Both the position numbers and the translations under genes were made by a program. From Dyadobacter frigoris (lineage in GTDB: Bacteria; Bacteroidota; Bacteroidia; Cytophagales; Spirosomataceae): a stretch of 64,000 nucleotides of DNA. Under the pieces are notes generated by a model. It ran no database searches and was not told the origin of the DNA. It saw only the letters and a program-made list of their open reading frames with translations. Where the stretch lies: the NCBI RefSeq assembly GCF_005280585.1, contig NZ_SZVO01000008.1, positions 62,001-126,000 on the forward strand, written 5' to 3'. Of this stretch, positions 63,164-64,000 are shown one piece after another (the first letter of the stretch is position 1; each line of letters begins with the position of its first letter).

Positions 63164-64000
63164 ATGAAAAATAAAACCGGAGAAATGAAAGTCGCTTTAT
63201 CGGGAATCCTTTTGGGAATCTGTTTTCTTACATCTGCGAATGCGCAGCAAAATGAAAAGAAAGCAACGCCCGTCCGGTTTGAAAAAAAACAGATTGCGTC
63301 TGAAAGCAATGAATCGGTAGCGGTTTTTGACGTAAATAATGACGGTAAGCCGGATCTTGTTTCAGGTGAATTCTGGTATAAAGGCCCTGAATTTTTTGAT
63401 CGTTTCTACATTGGAGAAGTGAAACGTCACGGTGAATATTGGGATGATTTTGCAACCATTCCAATGGACGTTAATGGCGATGGAAATATGGATTTTATAA
63501 CAGGCGGCTGGTTTAATAAAAGTCTGATCTGGCGTGAAAATCCGGGAAATAACGGTCCGTGGAAAGATCACTTAATCGATGAAACCGGTAATGTTGAAAC
63601 TGCAAGAGCCTGGGACATAGACAATGACGGCTTTCCGGAAATTGTCCCCAATAACCCGAATCTTCCTTTCAAATTTTACAAATTAGAAAGAGACAAATCG
63701 GGAAAAGCGACCGGAACTTTTACCAAAATTCAAGTTGCTGAAAAGCAGGACCACGGTGTTGGATTTGGTGATGTAAACGGAGACGGAAGGGGTGATTTTA
63801 TTATCAGTACGGGCTGGCTGGAAGCTCCAAAAGATGTATTGAAAGATAAATGGATTGCTCACAATGATTTTAAGCTTGGTACCGCCAGCGTTCCTATTTT
63901 AGTTGTTGATGTCAATGGTGATAAGAAAAATGATATCATTGTGGGACAGGCGCATAGCTACGGGCTCGATTGGTACGAGCAGATAACCAAAGCGGGTAAA
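63164..64000 (+). CDS. Secreted FG-GAP/VCBS repeat protein (partial, runs off the window)
   Basis: An open frame from ATG 63164 to the last base gives 279 residues and no stop. A signal peptide (GILLGICFLTSANAQ) is followed by Ca2+-type DxNxDGxxD repeats: DVNNDGKPDLV, DVNGDGNMDFI, DIDNDGFPEIV, DVNGDGRGDFI and DVNGDKKNDII, spaced about 45-60 residues apart, typical of FG-GAP/VCBS beta-propellers. It is outside the cytoplasm and probably binds or displays carbohydrate. It lies 58 bp after the binding-protein gene, on the same strand, and may belong to the same operon. Confidence 0.88.
   Translation, partial: MKNKTGEMKVALSGILLGICFLTSANAQQNEKKATPVRFEKKQIASESNESVAVFDVNNDGKPDLVSGEFWYKGPEFFDRFYIGEVKRHGEYWDDFATIPMDVNGDGNMDFITGGWFNKSLIWRENPGNNGPWKDHLIDETGNVETARAWDIDNDGFPEIVPNNPNLPFKFYKLERDKSGKATGTFTKIQVAEKQDHGVGFGDVNGDGRGDFIISTGWLEAPKDVLKDKWIAHNDFKLGTASVPILVVDVNGDKKNDIIVGQAHSYGLDWYEQITKAGK

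Noticed and set aside
1-64000. CRISPR arrays, tRNA or rRNA genes, phage integration sites
   Set aside because: I found no regularly spaced direct repeats with spacers and recognised no cloverleaf or rRNA segments; the repeats present are REP-type palindromes.

Overview
The window looks like a chromosomal segment of a Bacteroidota bacterium, most likely Cytophagales (Dyadobacter/Spirosoma-like). Support: a type IX secretion sorting domain on a secreted phosphatase, near absence of strong Shine-Dalgarno sites, several TAnnTTTG-type -7 elements, SASA esterase, DUF1080, 2TM-domain and GAF proteins typical of that phylum, and REP-type palindromes with an IS200-like TnpA. The genus is inference. 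I recognised no rRNA, tRNA, CRISPR array or prophage.

Layout. 0-9.4 kb: a decayed small ORF, a Crp/Fnr regulator with an AhpD-like protein, a large GAF protein, the orphan C-terminus of a molybdenum hydroxylase, an exported SelA-like PLP enzyme, an AI-2E transporter and small proteins. 9.7-16.7 kb: a phosphatase, then trehalose/maltodextrin genes, treZ overlapping a giant TreY-MalQ fusion. 16.8-20.9 kb: small stress/envelope-type genes, an AsmA-like protein, a single-domain response regulator, a tiny lipoprotein and two convergent paralogues. 21.6-26.2 kb: a 1528-residue CheB-CheR-PAS-histidine kinase. 26.3-31.3 kb: coiled-coil and ankyrin proteins, an esterase with an SDR, and a CmoA homologue overlapping a membrane methyltransferase. 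31.3-31.8 kb: a cluster of palindromic repeats. 31.9-35.5 kb: an OmpR-type two-component pair, a UspA-like protein and a bestrophin. 35.5-39.5 kb: on the minus strand, a T9SS-secreted phosphoesterase and a di-haem peroxidase with an added N-terminal domain. 40-45.7 kb: a VOC protein, a TPR-histidine kinase/LuxR-type regulator pair, an Rpn-type nuclease and an LpqC-like esterase. 45.7-50 kb: a SASA esterase, a 2TM protein, and a TetR regulator with a thioredoxin-reductase-like target that share an operator-like palindrome.

50.4-64 kb is one co-oriented sugar catabolism locus: DUF1080 protein, three xylose-isomerase-like TIM barrels, alpha/beta hydrolase, DUF4432 mutarotase-like protein, PMI-like cupin, Gfo/Idh/MocA dehydrogenase, a complete RbsA/RbsC/RbsB-type ABC importer and a partial FG-GAP protein. 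The combination of Gfo/Idh/MocA oxidoreductase, TIM-barrel lyase/epimerase and DUF1080 resembles the recently described 3-keto-glycoside route of glycan breakdown. The pairing with a periplasmic-binding-protein importer rather than SusCD is unusual for the phylum. A REP-associated transposase flanked by matching palindrome modules sits between the catabolic and transport halves of the locus.
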